Of a DNA stretch of 64,000 bases, positions 17,243 to 26,005 are shown piece by piece (position 1 is the first letter of the stretch; each line of letters starts with the position of its first letter). Source of the DNA: Clostridium estertheticum (GTDB lineage Bacteria > Bacillota > Clostridia > Clostridiales > Clostridiaceae); assembly GCF_026650985.1 (NCBI RefSeq), contig NZ_CP086239.1:4614501-4678500 (forward strand). Direction: 5' to 3'. Both the position numbers and the translations under genes were made by a program. The notes below the pieces were generated by a model. It worked only from the letters and a program-made list of their open reading frames with translations. It was not told the origin of the DNA and did no database searches.

Positions 17243-17755
17243 ATGTCAAGTAAGTTCGAACAGCTGTATGACATGTACTACAATTGCGTTTACAGATACA
17301 TTTTTGTTTCTGTAAAAAACAAATGGAATGCAGAAGATATAATTGCTACTGTGTTTACTAAAATATATGAGAACAAGGATAAAATTACTGAGGTAGAAGC
17401 AAGTAAGAATTGGATATTTAAAATAGCTCATAATACTATTATAGATTTTTATAGAAAAAACAGTAAAGTAATTCCTATAGAAAGCTTTTTAGATAGAGGC
17501 GACGAGGATTTTGGATATGAAAATATAGCTATTAGAGATGAATTTGAAGGTGTAAAGAAAATAATTGATATATTACCAGAAGAAACAAAAAAAATGCTTT
17601 ATTTAAGGTTTTATGGTGGTCTAAAATTTAGGGAAATTGCAGAGGCGGTAGATATAACAGAAAGTACTGTTAAATCAACCATTTCTAGAGCTATAAAGAA
17701 AATTAAGAAGAGTTATGAACATAGTTTAGGAGGTGATGTAATTGGAAATAAATGA
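17243..17755 (+). CDS. RNA polymerase ECF-type sigma factor
   Basis: 170 residues. Region 2 is visible near the start (FEQLYDMYYNCVYRYIF, WIFKIAHNTIIDFYRK) and region 4 at the C-terminus (LPEETKKMLYLRFYGGLKFREIAEAVDITESTVKSTISRAIKKIK, a helix-turn-helix). Directs RNA polymerase to a small regulon. Ribosome site TGGGGG. It overlaps the next gene by 14 bases, so the next product is very likely its membrane partner or anti-sigma factor. Regulon not determined. Confidence 0.92.
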   Translation: MSSKFEQLYDMYYNCVYRYIFVSVKNKWNAEDIIATVFTKIYENKDKITEVEASKNWIFKIAHNTIIDFYRKNSKVIPIESFLDRGDEDFGYENIAIRDEFEGVKKIIDILPEETKKMLYLRFYGGLKFREIAEAVDITESTVKSTISRAIKKIKKSYEHSLGGDVIGNK

Positions 17756-19196
17756 AAACAGTATTGAAAAATCATTGTGTAATGATGCAGCAAAGATCGT
17801 TATTGATGAGGAATTTAAATCAGATCTAAAAAACAAGATAATGTTTGCAGATAAATATAACAATATTACAAAGCAGCCTAAACATAAAAGTAACTTTATG
17901 AAAAATAGATATTTTAAAATAGCTTCGGGTTTTGTAATTTGCGTGTTTGTTAGCGGATCAATATTTAAGGCTATTGACATTCAAAATAAAAATATGTTTA
18001 CAAGGTCCAAAGGAATAACTAATTCAGCGACTCCAGCTATAAGTCCCAAAGGATCACTTGAGGATAGTAGTAAGCAAGCATCTGGATTAAAGATTTTAGA
18101 CGATATGATAAATAATAATTATAAAAATAAACAATTAGCAGTAATAAAAGGAAACGCAGGTAGCGTGAGTGATATCCCAGGTGGTAATAACGTTAAGAAG
18201 GCTATAAATAATCTTTTGGCAGAGAATGTTATTTCTAATAACGCTATCACAGGAGTTGTAAATCATGATAATAGTGATGCCCAAATAAACCAAAGCCAAG
18301 TGACTGATGTTAAACCTGTTATCCCGGAAACGGTTATCCCAGAAATAGTTACAAAACCAACAATAGAGGTTCCAAGTGCACCTCTCGTTGCATTAACAAC
18401 ATATGATCCAAGGTATTCTATCGACGCAACGAAATTAGCTAGTGTTAAAGATGATGGCATATATATAAAAGATTTAAAATCTTCAAACGAGAAGATGTTA
18501 ATAGCCTATAGCGATAAGACACAAGTAGTTAATAAGCCCAATTTTACACCTAGTGGACAAATAATTTATTACAAAGCAAATAAAGTAGCTCTAGAAAATG
18601 GTGCTATCTATTTATCTAGTGAAAATGGAAAAGTATCTACTAAGATTGCGGATGGGAAAAATCCTATGGTGTCTAAAAACGGTAAAAAATTACTGTATGA
18701 GTCTAAAGGCCAAATATTCATTCAAAATTTAAAAGATAATACTAGTAGTTATGTTGCTAATGGTAAGTATCCTGCTTTCTCTAATGATGACAATCTAATT
18801 AGTTATGTAAAAGAAGGAATAGAAACAAGCCCGGATATAAGCCCGGATATAAGCAATGTAAAAACAGCAAGTTTTGCAAAATTGGCTACTTTTTCAAGAA
18901 TGACGAGCTTTGCAAAGGTAACATCTACCGAAAAAACAATTTCTACTTTATGTGTTTATAACATATTAGCAGATAAATCTTATAGCATAACAGATAATGG
19001 ATCAATTGCAGATAGTAGTACTGAGTCTTGGTCAGGAGCTATACGAAATGTAGAGGATACTAGTGGATTAGATGCAACTAGTCAATACAGTTATTGTGAG
19101 AGTATTTGGAGTTTAGATAATAAAGAAGTGCACGTTATTAAAGTGGATAATGAAACAGGTGATAGGGTCGTGACTAATTTTAAGTTAGATAATTAA
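17742..19196 (+). CDS. Membrane-anchored anti-sigma-like protein with beta-propeller-type outer domain
   Basis: 484 residues; TTG start behind AGGAGGTGA inside the sigma gene. Residues 1-50 are a cytoplasmic acidic/basic helix region, one membrane helix follows (ASGFVICVFVSGSIF), then a Ser/Asn-rich linker with a Pro-rich stretch (VIPETVIPEIVTKPTIEVP) and a C-terminal region with WD40/TolB-like repeat units (GKNPMVSKNGKKLLYES, GKYPAFSNDDNLISYV). The order sigma then single-pass protein with overlap is classic for an anti-sigma factor. The outer domain is presumably the sensor. No zinc-binding anti-sigma motif is seen. Confidence 0.7.
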   Translation: MEINENSIEKSLCNDAAKIVIDEEFKSDLKNKIMFADKYNNITKQPKHKSNFMKNRYFKIASGFVICVFVSGSIFKAIDIQNKNMFTRSKGITNSATPAISPKGSLEDSSKQASGLKILDDMINNNYKNKQLAVIKGNAGSVSDIPGGNNVKKAINNLLAENVISNNAITGVVNHDNSDAQINQSQVTDVKPVIPETVIPEIVTKPTIEVPSAPLVALTTYDPRYSIDATKLASVKDDGIYIKDLKSSNEKMLIAYSDKTQVVNKPNFTPSGQIIYYKANKVALENGAIYLSSENGKVSTKIADGKNPMVSKNGKKLLYESKGQIFIQNLKDNTSSYVANGKYPAFSNDDNLISYVKEGIETSPDISPDISNVKTASFAKLATFSRMTSFAKVTSTEKTISTLCVYNILADKSYSITDNGSIADSSTESWSGAIRNVEDTSGLDATSQYSYCESIWSLDNKEVHVIKVDNETGDRVVTNFKLDN

Positions 19197-19208
19197 AAGT
19201 TATTTTAG

Positions 19209-19240
19209 AAGGCTAGACAATTGTAATTGTCTGGCCTTTT
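19209..19240. terminator. Bidirectional terminator
   Basis: AAGGCTAGACAA and TTGTCTGGCCTT form a 12-base stem with one wobble, flanked by A-rich and T-rich ends, between convergent genes. Confidence 0.8.
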
Positions 19241-19249
19241 AAAAATACT

Positions 19250-20290
19250 TTATTTTTGAATACAGTATTTTATTATTAAATTTAGCGTGTTTAATATTGA
19301 ATCCATATGAGTTCTTTCATAACCATGTGAGGCGAAAATACCAGCACCAATTAAAGCTGCTTTTATGTCCCATCCGGCCCTTAAAGCTGCAGAGGCGTCA
19401 GAACCATAATGTGGATAAACATCAACCTTGTAATCAATTTTTTCTTTTTTGCATATTTGCGTTAATTTTTTTCTAAGTTCTAGATCATAGGGCCCTGATG
19501 AATCTTTAGCACAAATACAAACACTATATTCGGAAGAATTTTGATCAAGACCTGGGCAACCCATATCTACAGACACAAATTCTTTAGTTTTTTCTGGTAT
19601 GGATGCAGAGGCTCCATGTCCAACTTCTTCATAATTGCTAATAAATATATTTGTTGTATATGGAAGTTTTATGTTGTTATCTATTATATATTTGATAGCA
19701 TAAAGTAGTATTGCAACGCTAGCTTTATCATCTAGATGCCTAGATTTCACAAATCCTTTTTCAGTAAAAATGGTTCTTGCATCAAAACAAATAAAGTCAC
19801 CAACGCTTAAACCTAAATCTTCCACTTCTTTTTTTGTAGATACTTTCTCATCAAGAATTATTTCCATATTCTCAGGAGTTCTCTTAAGTCCCCGAGCGTC
19901 ATCTCCACTAATATGGACTGAAGGCTTTATGCTTTGAATAGTGCCTGTGAAAGATTTGCCATCAATAGTTTCTATAGTGCAATTTTCACCTTCTATTGAA
20001 TTCATCATATATCCACCGATAGGGTCTAGTGATAGTGAACCGCTTGGATTGATTTTTTTAACCATTGCTCCAAGTGTATCAACATGAGCAGAAAGTGTTC
20101 TTTGAAAATCGTTATTTTCACCTTTTAGGGTTGCAATAACAGCACCTTTATTAGTAACAGAATATGGTACATTTAAAATGTTTAGTTCTTCTTTTATGTA
20201 CTTCATAATTTTTTCTGTAAATCCTGAGGGACTAGAAATTGAAAGGATATTCTTTAAATAATATTTAATTTTATCTTCATTATAATTCAA
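19250..20290 (-). CDS. M42 family metallopeptidase (glutamyl aminopeptidase/endoglucanase M type)
   Basis: 346 residues from the TTG at 20290, which has AAGGAGTGAT just upstream; the frame runs a little further without a ribosome site. Metal-binding and catalytic residues are in LSAHVDTLG, HLDDKASVAILL, SNYEEVGHGAS, VDMGCPG and the final SHGYERTHMDS. Cytoplasmic aminopeptidase that trims peptides, with two metal ions. Single minus-strand gene, convergent with the sigma operon. Confidence 0.92.
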   Translation of the reverse strand: MNYNEDKIKYYLKNILSISSPSGFTEKIMKYIKEELNILNVPYSVTNKGAVIATLKGENNDFQRTLSAHVDTLGAMVKKINPSGSLSLDPIGGYMMNSIEGENCTIETIDGKSFTGTIQSIKPSVHISGDDARGLKRTPENMEIILDEKVSTKKEVEDLGLSVGDFICFDARTIFTEKGFVKSRHLDDKASVAILLYAIKYIIDNNIKLPYTTNIFISNYEEVGHGASASIPEKTKEFVSVDMGCPGLDQNSSEYSVCICAKDSSGPYDLELRKKLTQICKKEKIDYKVDVYPHYGSDASAALRAGWDIKAALIGAGIFASHGYERTHMDSILNTLNLIIKYCIQK

Positions 20291-20489
20291 ATTATCACTC
20301 CTTCGAAATAAGATTAGCATAAGTATAATTTTACCATAGAAGATGATGAATTAATACAAGATTGCGAATTTAAAGTCTATAAATAAGAAAAAGAAAAAAG
20401 TTAAACTTAGCTTTTTATGACGTCAGTAGTATATAGGAATATCGACTTCTTTGTAGTATACTATTCATGAGTATAAAAGGAGATTATAG

Positions 20490-21836
20490 ATGAAAAAAAA
20501 GGCAATTATAATAATAGGAGTTTTAATCTTATTTAGTACATTTACATTTAGTGGCTACTCTTATATTAAAGTCAAATATTGGGGTTCTTTGATTTTACCT
20601 GGGGTTAAAATTGAAAATGAAGATTTAACAGGTAAAACTAAGAAAGAAGCACAAACGATAATTAATGACAAATATTCTAGTAAGGTCATGAAGAAAAAAA
20701 TTACTATAGTAACTGATGAAAAAAAATATATAATTGACTATAAAATGATAGAGGCAACGTACAATGTTGACCAAGCAGTAGAGCAAGCATTAACTTATAG
20801 GAAAGATGGGAATATGTTTCAAAAATACAAAGCCATAACACATCCTGTGAGCAAACAAATAAAACTAACCTTTGAATATAATGATAAGGCTGTTGATAAA
20901 ATATTAAAGGGAATAGCTAAAGATATAGATAAAAAGGCAAAGAATGCAACTATAACTAAGGGAAGCGGTGGACAATTCGTTGTTACAAATGATGTCATTG
21001 GAAAGCAGTTAGAAGTAGATAAATTAAAAAATGATATTAAAAGCAAAATTGATATTGTCGTATCAGAGGATAATATCTATATAAAGGCTTCGGTTAAGGA
21101 CATAAAACCTAAAATTTCAGAGGCTGCATTAAAAACAATAAATACAAGAATATCAAGGTATACAACTAATTTTTCAAGTTCATCAGAAGGTAGAGCTACC
21201 AATATAGCATTAGCAACTGGAAGTATAAATGGGAAACTACTTATGCCGGGAGATGTTTTTAGTTTTAATGATGTTGTAGGAGAACGAACAGCTTTAAGAG
21301 GGTATAAGTCAGCAGGTGTAATAATTGGTGATAAACTGGAACAGGGGTTAGGCGGAGGTATATGTCAAGTCTCATCTACTTTGTATAATGCAATGCTCTC
21401 AACTTCAATTGTTTCTGTAGAAAGAATTCATCATACAATATCATCGGGTTATATTCCGAAGGGACAAGATGCTACAGTTGATTATGGAAATCTCGATTAT
21501 AAGTTTAAAAATACGTTCGAGTATCCAATATATATTGAAGGCCTTTTGTCAAATGGAAATATACATTTCAATATATATTCTAACTCTACATTAACTAACA
21601 GAACTTATGAAATAATAAATGAGGTGTCGGAACCTACTGACCCTAAAACAGAAACTATACAAGATCCAACAATGTATGAGGGTCAAAGTGAGATTGTAAA
21701 GACAGGTTATGCAGGTTTTAAGGTTAAAGTGATTAGAAAAACTTATGAAAATGGAAAGTTAGTTAATACTGAAATTATAAATAAAGATACGTTCCATGTT
21801 ATAAATGAAGTTAAGAAAGTTGGAACTAAGAAATAA
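20490..21836 (+). CDS. VanW family protein with peptidoglycan-binding-like and G5-like domains
   Basis: 448 residues. Signal/membrane segment at residues 4-24, then a PG_binding_4-like domain (LPGVKIENEDLTGKTKKEA, about residues 45-200), a VanW domain (GDVFSFNDVVGERTALRGY ... GGGICQVSSTLYNAML, about 235-370), and a G5-like C-terminus (EIVKTGYAGFKVKVIRKTY). Surface or wall-associated; the biochemical role of VanW is not known. Strong AAAGGAG site. Resembles Bacillus YoaR in layout. Confidence 0.9.
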   Translation: MKKKAIIIIGVLILFSTFTFSGYSYIKVKYWGSLILPGVKIENEDLTGKTKKEAQTIINDKYSSKVMKKKITIVTDEKKYIIDYKMIEATYNVDQAVEQALTYRKDGNMFQKYKAITHPVSKQIKLTFEYNDKAVDKILKGIAKDIDKKAKNATITKGSGGQFVVTNDVIGKQLEVDKLKNDIKSKIDIVVSEDNIYIKASVKDIKPKISEAALKTINTRISRYTTNFSSSSEGRATNIALATGSINGKLLMPGDVFSFNDVVGERTALRGYKSAGVIIGDKLEQGLGGGICQVSSTLYNAMLSTSIVSVERIHHTISSGYIPKGQDATVDYGNLDYKFKNTFEYPIYIEGLLSNGNIHFNIYSNSTLTNRTYEIINEVSEPTDPKTETIQDPTMYEGQSEIVKTGYAGFKVKVIRKTYENGKLVNTEIINKDTFHVINEVKKVGTKK

Positions 21837-21892
21837 TAGCAGTTTGATTAAACTAAAGTGAACATCAAAAAAGTCTAAAGGAGCATTGTGCT

Positions 21893-23449
21893 ATGAGTAA
21901 CAAATATTTAGGATCAATAAGAAAAGATTATAATAAAGATGCGGATAAGACAAGAAATATTGAGAAGGTTAAGAAGTTTTTTACCATGCGTGAAAGGAGT
22001 GAATACACAATAGACGATCAGACCTGGGATGATTTAGATATGAATAAGGTGTATGAAAAACTGGATAGATCATACAGCAGTCCTGGAGAAGCGTCTTTAT
22101 ACTCAATGCTTAGAAATCCCCTAATGAAGGAAGATAAGCTAAAAGAAAGAGGAAAATTGATTCAGTCTATTAAAGAAAATACGAAGCTTCGAGAAACTCT
22201 TCAGTGTATTTTTTTTGAATTAAATAGTGATACTAAAAATAGTTTTTTAGATATGATTGAAACGGACCTTATCATAAATAAAACTAAATATTATGTGTAC
22301 AGCATTCTAGGGAAGGTAATACCGGCAATAGCAATTTTACTTGCAATATTTGCAAACCCTAAATATATGATATTATTATTTGCTATAGGTTCAATTAATA
22401 TGATTATAAATTCTACGGAAGTAAGGGCAATTAAGTCTAATGGTATATTCTATTTGCAAAAGAACATTAAGGCAGCTAAAAAAATAGCAAGTATAAATGA
22501 TAAAGAAATTATTTATTACAAAGATAAGATAAAAACGCTTCTTAATGGTATGAAAGATATAGATTTGAGTACAAAAACAATAGGAATTATAAATATGTGG
22601 GGAGGTGTTTTTGAATTCATTTCTGTTATTTTTCTTTTAGAGGAAACAACCTATTACTCTATATCTCATAAAATAAAAAGAGAAAAAGAAAGATTAATGG
22701 ATCTTTACTACATTGTTGGAGAATTAGAAGCATTAATCTCGATTTCAGGTTACGAACATAATTTAAAGGAACAATGTGTAAAACCTAAGTTTACGAAAGA
22801 TATTACTTTGAATATAAAGGATGGGGTACATCCTCTTATAGAGAATGCTGTTCCTAACTCGATTAATATAAAAAAGGGAGGAATTGTGCTTACGGGTACA
22901 AATATGGCAGGTAAATCTACCTTTTTGAGAATGATGGGAGTAAATATAATTTTGGCGCAAAGTTTTAATTTTGCATTGGCTAAAGATTATGAGGCACCTT
23001 TCTTTAACATAGTTTCATCAATTAGTCCTAATGATGATTTAACAAAGGGAAAGAGTTTCTTTATGGCAGAGGTAGAATCTATACAACGTATAATTAAAGC
23101 TCTAGAAAAGGATGCACCTGTATTTTGCCCTATTGATGAGATATTTAGGGGTACAAATCCAATTGAGAAAATTTCTATGTCAGCTGCTATATTAACATAT
23201 ATAAATAATGGAAAAAGTATTTCTATTGTAGCTACCCATGATAGAGAATTAGTTGACATTTTAAAAGTGAATTATGAGTTTTACTACTTTAGTGAAAAGG
23301 TTGATAACCACAAGGGTTTAAGCTTTGATTATAAGATTAAAAAGGGAGTTTCACAAACAAGAAATGCAATTAAACTTTTAGAATACATGCATTATCCAAA
23401 AGAGATAACAGATTCAGCATATAAAAGAGCAGAGACGATAGAAAAATAG
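21893..23449 (+). CDS. MutS-like ATPase with internal membrane segments
   Basis: 518 residues. The C-terminal third is a MutS family ATPase: Walker A GTNMAGKSTFLRMMG, a KSFFMAEVESI switch, Walker B CPIDEIFRGTN and the VATHDREL motif. The N-terminal part is a MutS core-like region (YSSPGEASLYSMLRNP) but lacks the mismatch-recognition domain. Around residues 140-185 there are two adjacent hydrophobic helices (VIPAIAILLAIFANPKYMILLFAIG), so the ATPase seems membrane-attached. Not a canonical mismatch repair protein; function unknown. Followed 11 bases later by trmL. Confidence 0.82.
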   Translation: MSNKYLGSIRKDYNKDADKTRNIEKVKKFFTMRERSEYTIDDQTWDDLDMNKVYEKLDRSYSSPGEASLYSMLRNPLMKEDKLKERGKLIQSIKENTKLRETLQCIFFELNSDTKNSFLDMIETDLIINKTKYYVYSILGKVIPAIAILLAIFANPKYMILLFAIGSINMIINSTEVRAIKSNGIFYLQKNIKAAKKIASINDKEIIYYKDKIKTLLNGMKDIDLSTKTIGIINMWGGVFEFISVIFLLEETTYYSISHKIKREKERLMDLYYIVGELEALISISGYEHNLKEQCVKPKFTKDITLNIKDGVHPLIENAVPNSINIKKGGIVLTGTNMAGKSTFLRMMGVNIILAQSFNFALAKDYEAPFFNIVSSISPNDDLTKGKSFFMAEVESIQRIIKALEKDAPVFCPIDEIFRGTNPIEKISMSAAILTYINNGKSISIVATHDRELVDILKVNYEFYYFSEKVDNHKGLSFDYKIKKGVSQTRNAIKLLEYMHYPKEITDSAYKRAETIEK

Positions 23450-23460
23450 GAGGATAACTA

Positions 23461-23928
23461 ATGAAGTTAAATATAGTATTATTTCAACCAGAAATTCCAC
23501 AAAATACAGGTAATATAGGAAGAACATGCGTCTTAACAAATTGCAAACTTCATCTTGTAAAACCTTTGGGATTTAGTTTAGAGGAGAAACAACTTAAAAG
23601 AGCAGGATTAGATTATTGGCCTTATTTAGACTTAGAGCTTCATGAGTCTTACGCAGAACTTCGTGAAAAGTATAAAGACGCAACTTTCTATTTTTCTACA
23701 ACAAAAGCTTCCAACTTCTACTCAGACGTAAAATATAAAGAAGGAGATTTTATAGTTTTCGGGAGAGAGTCTTCAGGACTTCCAGATAGTGTTCGTGGTA
23801 GCGACCCCGAGAGATGCATAAAGGTACCTATGATAAATAGCACAACTAGGTCCCTTAATCTTTCAAATACAGTAGCTATTGTGGCATATGAGGCACTTAG
23901 ACAAATAGGGTTTACAGACATGAAATAA
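23461..23928 (+). CDS. trmL: tRNA (cytidine(34)-2'-O)-methyltransferase
   Basis: 155 residues of the SPOUT fold. Motifs: EIPQNTGNIGRTCVLTN, FGRESSGLPDSV and the C-terminal knot RSLNLSNTVAIVAYEALRQ. Methylates the 2'-O of the wobble base in certain leucine tRNAs. AGGAGG site; probably co-transcribed with the MutS-like gene. Confidence 0.93.
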   Translation: MKLNIVLFQPEIPQNTGNIGRTCVLTNCKLHLVKPLGFSLEEKQLKRAGLDYWPYLDLELHESYAELREKYKDATFYFSTTKASNFYSDVKYKEGDFIVFGRESSGLPDSVRGSDPERCIKVPMINSTTRSLNLSNTVAIVAYEALRQIGFTDMK

Positions 23929-23997
23929 AATATTAAGCACTTTTTTAATGAATAAGTATATTACACAAAATAATTTTATAAACAGGAGGTATAAGAT

Positions 23998-24921
23998 ATG
24001 GAGCACATTTATGATACTATAATTATTGGTGGGGGACCTGCAGGGTTATCTGCTGGACTTTATGCATCAAGATCAAGAATGGATACTTTAATAATAGAAA
24101 GAGCAGAGTTTGGTGGACAGGTAGCTACAACTAATGAAATTGATAACTACCCAGGATCCATTGAAGATTGTACAGGAGCAACACTCAGCAAACGTATGAA
24201 AGAACAAGCAGAAGAATTTGGAACCAAATTTGCAAGTGAAGAGGTATTGGAAGTTGAACTTGAAGGCGATATTAAAGTAATCAAATGCAAGGATAAAACT
24301 TACAAAACTAAGACTATTATAATAGCATCAGGGGCAACTCCTAGACTTGGTGGGTTTAAGAACGAAACAGAATTAAGAGGGAAGGGAGTTTCTTATTGTG
24401 CAACTTGTGATGCTGACTTTTTTGAAGATTTAGACATTGCAGTGCTAGGGGGAGGAGATTCAGCTATATCTGAAGCTATATATCTTGCTAAATTTGGGAA
24501 AACTGTTACTGTCATACACAGAAGAAGTGAGCTCAGAGCTGTGAAATCACTTCAAGAAAAAGCTTTCAAAAACCCCAAGATAAAGTTTATTTGGGATACC
24601 GTAGTTGAGGAAGCTAAAGGTGTAGAAATGTTAGAAAGTTTAGCACTTAAAAATGTTAAAACTGGTGAACTTAGTGAATTGAAAGCAGATGGATGTTTTG
24701 TGTTTGTAGGATATCTTCCAATATCTGAATTGTATAAAGGGAAAATTACTATGAATGAGCGTGGTGATGTTATCACTGATGAGAATATGAGAACTAATAT
24801 ACCGGGAGTATATGCAGCAGGTGACATAAGAGTGAAGTTATTAAGACAAGTAATTACAGCGACCGCAGATGGAGCGATAGCGGCTACTGATGCTGAACAT
24901 TACATTGAAAATAAATCATAG
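23998..24921 (+). CDS. trxB: Thioredoxin-disulfide reductase
   Basis: 307 residues. FAD-binding GGGPAGLSAGLYASR at the start, redox pair CATCDADFF near residue 135, NADPH-binding GGGDSAISEAIYL, and C-terminal AAGDIRVK. Passes electrons from NADPH to thioredoxin. AGGAGG site. Followed by a thioredoxin and grdA, the order known from glycine reductase gene clusters in amino-acid-fermenting clostridia. Confidence 0.95.
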   Translation: MEHIYDTIIIGGGPAGLSAGLYASRSRMDTLIIERAEFGGQVATTNEIDNYPGSIEDCTGATLSKRMKEQAEEFGTKFASEEVLEVELEGDIKVIKCKDKTYKTKTIIIASGATPRLGGFKNETELRGKGVSYCATCDADFFEDLDIAVLGGGDSAISEAIYLAKFGKTVTVIHRRSELRAVKSLQEKAFKNPKIKFIWDTVVEEAKGVEMLESLALKNVKTGELSELKADGCFVFVGYLPISELYKGKITMNERGDVITDENMRTNIPGVYAAGDIRVKLLRQVITATADGAIAATDAEHYIENKS

Positions 24922-24973
24922 AAATGTATTACTTTTATTATAATAAAACTAAAACTTTAGGAGGGCATTAGTG

Positions 24974-25303
24974 ATGGTAGAACTCACCAAAGATAATTTC
25001 GAAGAAGAAGTATTAAAATCAGAAAAACCTGTATTTGTGGATTTTTGGGGTGATAAGTGCAAAGTTTGCCTAAGACTTATGCCAGGAGTAAATGAACTCT
25101 CTAAAAAATATTCTGATAAAATTAAATTTGCTAGTTTAAATACATCAATGTCAAGAAGAATAGCCATAGATCAAAGGGTTCTTGGACTACCAACAATGAT
25201 AATATATAGTGGAGCAGAGAAAGTCTCTATAATTACGCCAGATAAAATTTCATCATTAGAGGATATAGAAAATTTTATAAAAGAGTACTACAATACATTA
25301 TAG
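24974..25303 (+). CDS. trxA: Thioredoxin with CKVC active site
   Basis: 109 residues from ATG 24974 (a GTG directly before it is also possible; GGAGGG site at 24959-24964). Thioredoxin fold with FVDFWGDKCKVCLRLMPG and the cis-proline segment LGLPTMI. The active site is Cys-Lys-Val-Cys instead of the usual CGPC; thioredoxins that serve glycine reductase often have unusual active sites. It sits between trxB and grdA with short gaps, so it is the likely electron carrier to GrdA. Confidence 0.88.
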   Translation: MVELTKDNFEEEVLKSEKPVFVDFWGDKCKVCLRLMPGVNELSKKYSDKIKFASLNTSMSRRIAIDQRVLGLPTMIIYSGAEKVSIITPDKISSLEDIENFIKEYYNTL

Positions 25304-25383
25304 TTTGGTGTTTTGGCATGTGGGAAAAGATGGATATAATTAAGCGTTTAGTAACTTGTTAAATGTACGAGAGGAAGATGAAA

Positions 25384-25860
25384 ATGTTTAAGTCAAAGAA
25401 AGTTATTATTATTGGAGATAGAGACGGAATACCTGGACCTGCAATAGAGGCCTGCATAAAGTCTGCTAAAGCACAAGTTGTATTTTCAACAACAAAATGT
25501 TTTTCCTGCAGCTTAGCTGGAGCAATGGATATAGAACTTCAGCAAGTGGTAAAAGATCTTACATCAAAATTTGGTGCAGAAAATTTAGTAGTGATTATTG
25601 GAGGAGCAGAAGCTGAGACATCTGGAATAACGGCAGAGACAATAGCGGCAGGAGATCCAACCTTTGTTGGACCACTTGCTGGGATTGCTTTAGGGCTCCC
25701 TGTATACCATATATTTGAACCAGAGATTAAAGAAGCTTTTATAAAGTCGGTTTACGATGAGCAGTGTAGCGTAATGGAAATGATTTTAGATATAGATGAA
25801 ATAATAATTGAGGTAAAATCTTTTAGAGATAAGTTCTGTAAGGTTAGCTTAAAGCAATAA
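25384..25860 (+). CDS. grdA: Glycine/sarcosine/betaine reductase protein A, cysteine form
   Basis: 158 residues from ATG 25384, the start best spaced from the AGAGGA box. It follows GrdA closely: VIIIGDRDGIPGPAIEACI, FGAENLVVIIGGAEAE, AGDPTFVGPLAGIALGLPVYH. In known GrdA the redox motif is CxxU, with selenocysteine encoded by in-frame TGA. Here the motif is C39-F-S-C42 followed by SLAGAMD, with TGC at the second position. No other grd gene is in the window. Whether it can carry the carboxymethyl-seleno intermediate step as a thiol is unknown; it may be a paralogue with another use. Confidence 0.85.
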   Translation: MFKSKKVIIIGDRDGIPGPAIEACIKSAKAQVVFSTTKCFSCSLAGAMDIELQQVVKDLTSKFGAENLVVIIGGAEAETSGITAETIAAGDPTFVGPLAGIALGLPVYHIFEPEIKEAFIKSVYDEQCSVMEMILDIDEIIIEVKSFRDKFCKVSLKQ

Positions 25861-25864
25861 AAAG

Positions 25865-25922
25865 CTCAGCATAGTTTCTCACCATTTATTATGGTGATAG
25901 GAAAATATGCTGAGTTTTTTTT
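25865..25922 (+). terminator. Intrinsic terminator after grdA
   Basis: CTCAGCATA pairs with TATGCTGAG and an inner CTCACCAT pairs with ATGGTGA; a run of eight T follows. It closes the trxB-trxA-grdA unit, so no further grd genes are transcribed with it. Confidence 0.9.
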
Positions 25923-26005
25923 ATTTTTAGTCCTAGCTTAAGGTATAATCTATTCGCTCTATGTTATAATATTTATAAGATGATTTACATGAGGTGATGG
26001 ATAAA

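Noticed and set aside
25498-25512. Selenocysteine codon or SECIS-like hairpin in grdA
   Set aside because: No in-frame TGA exists; the codon is TGC and the surrounding bases show no bacterial SECIS loop that I could pair.
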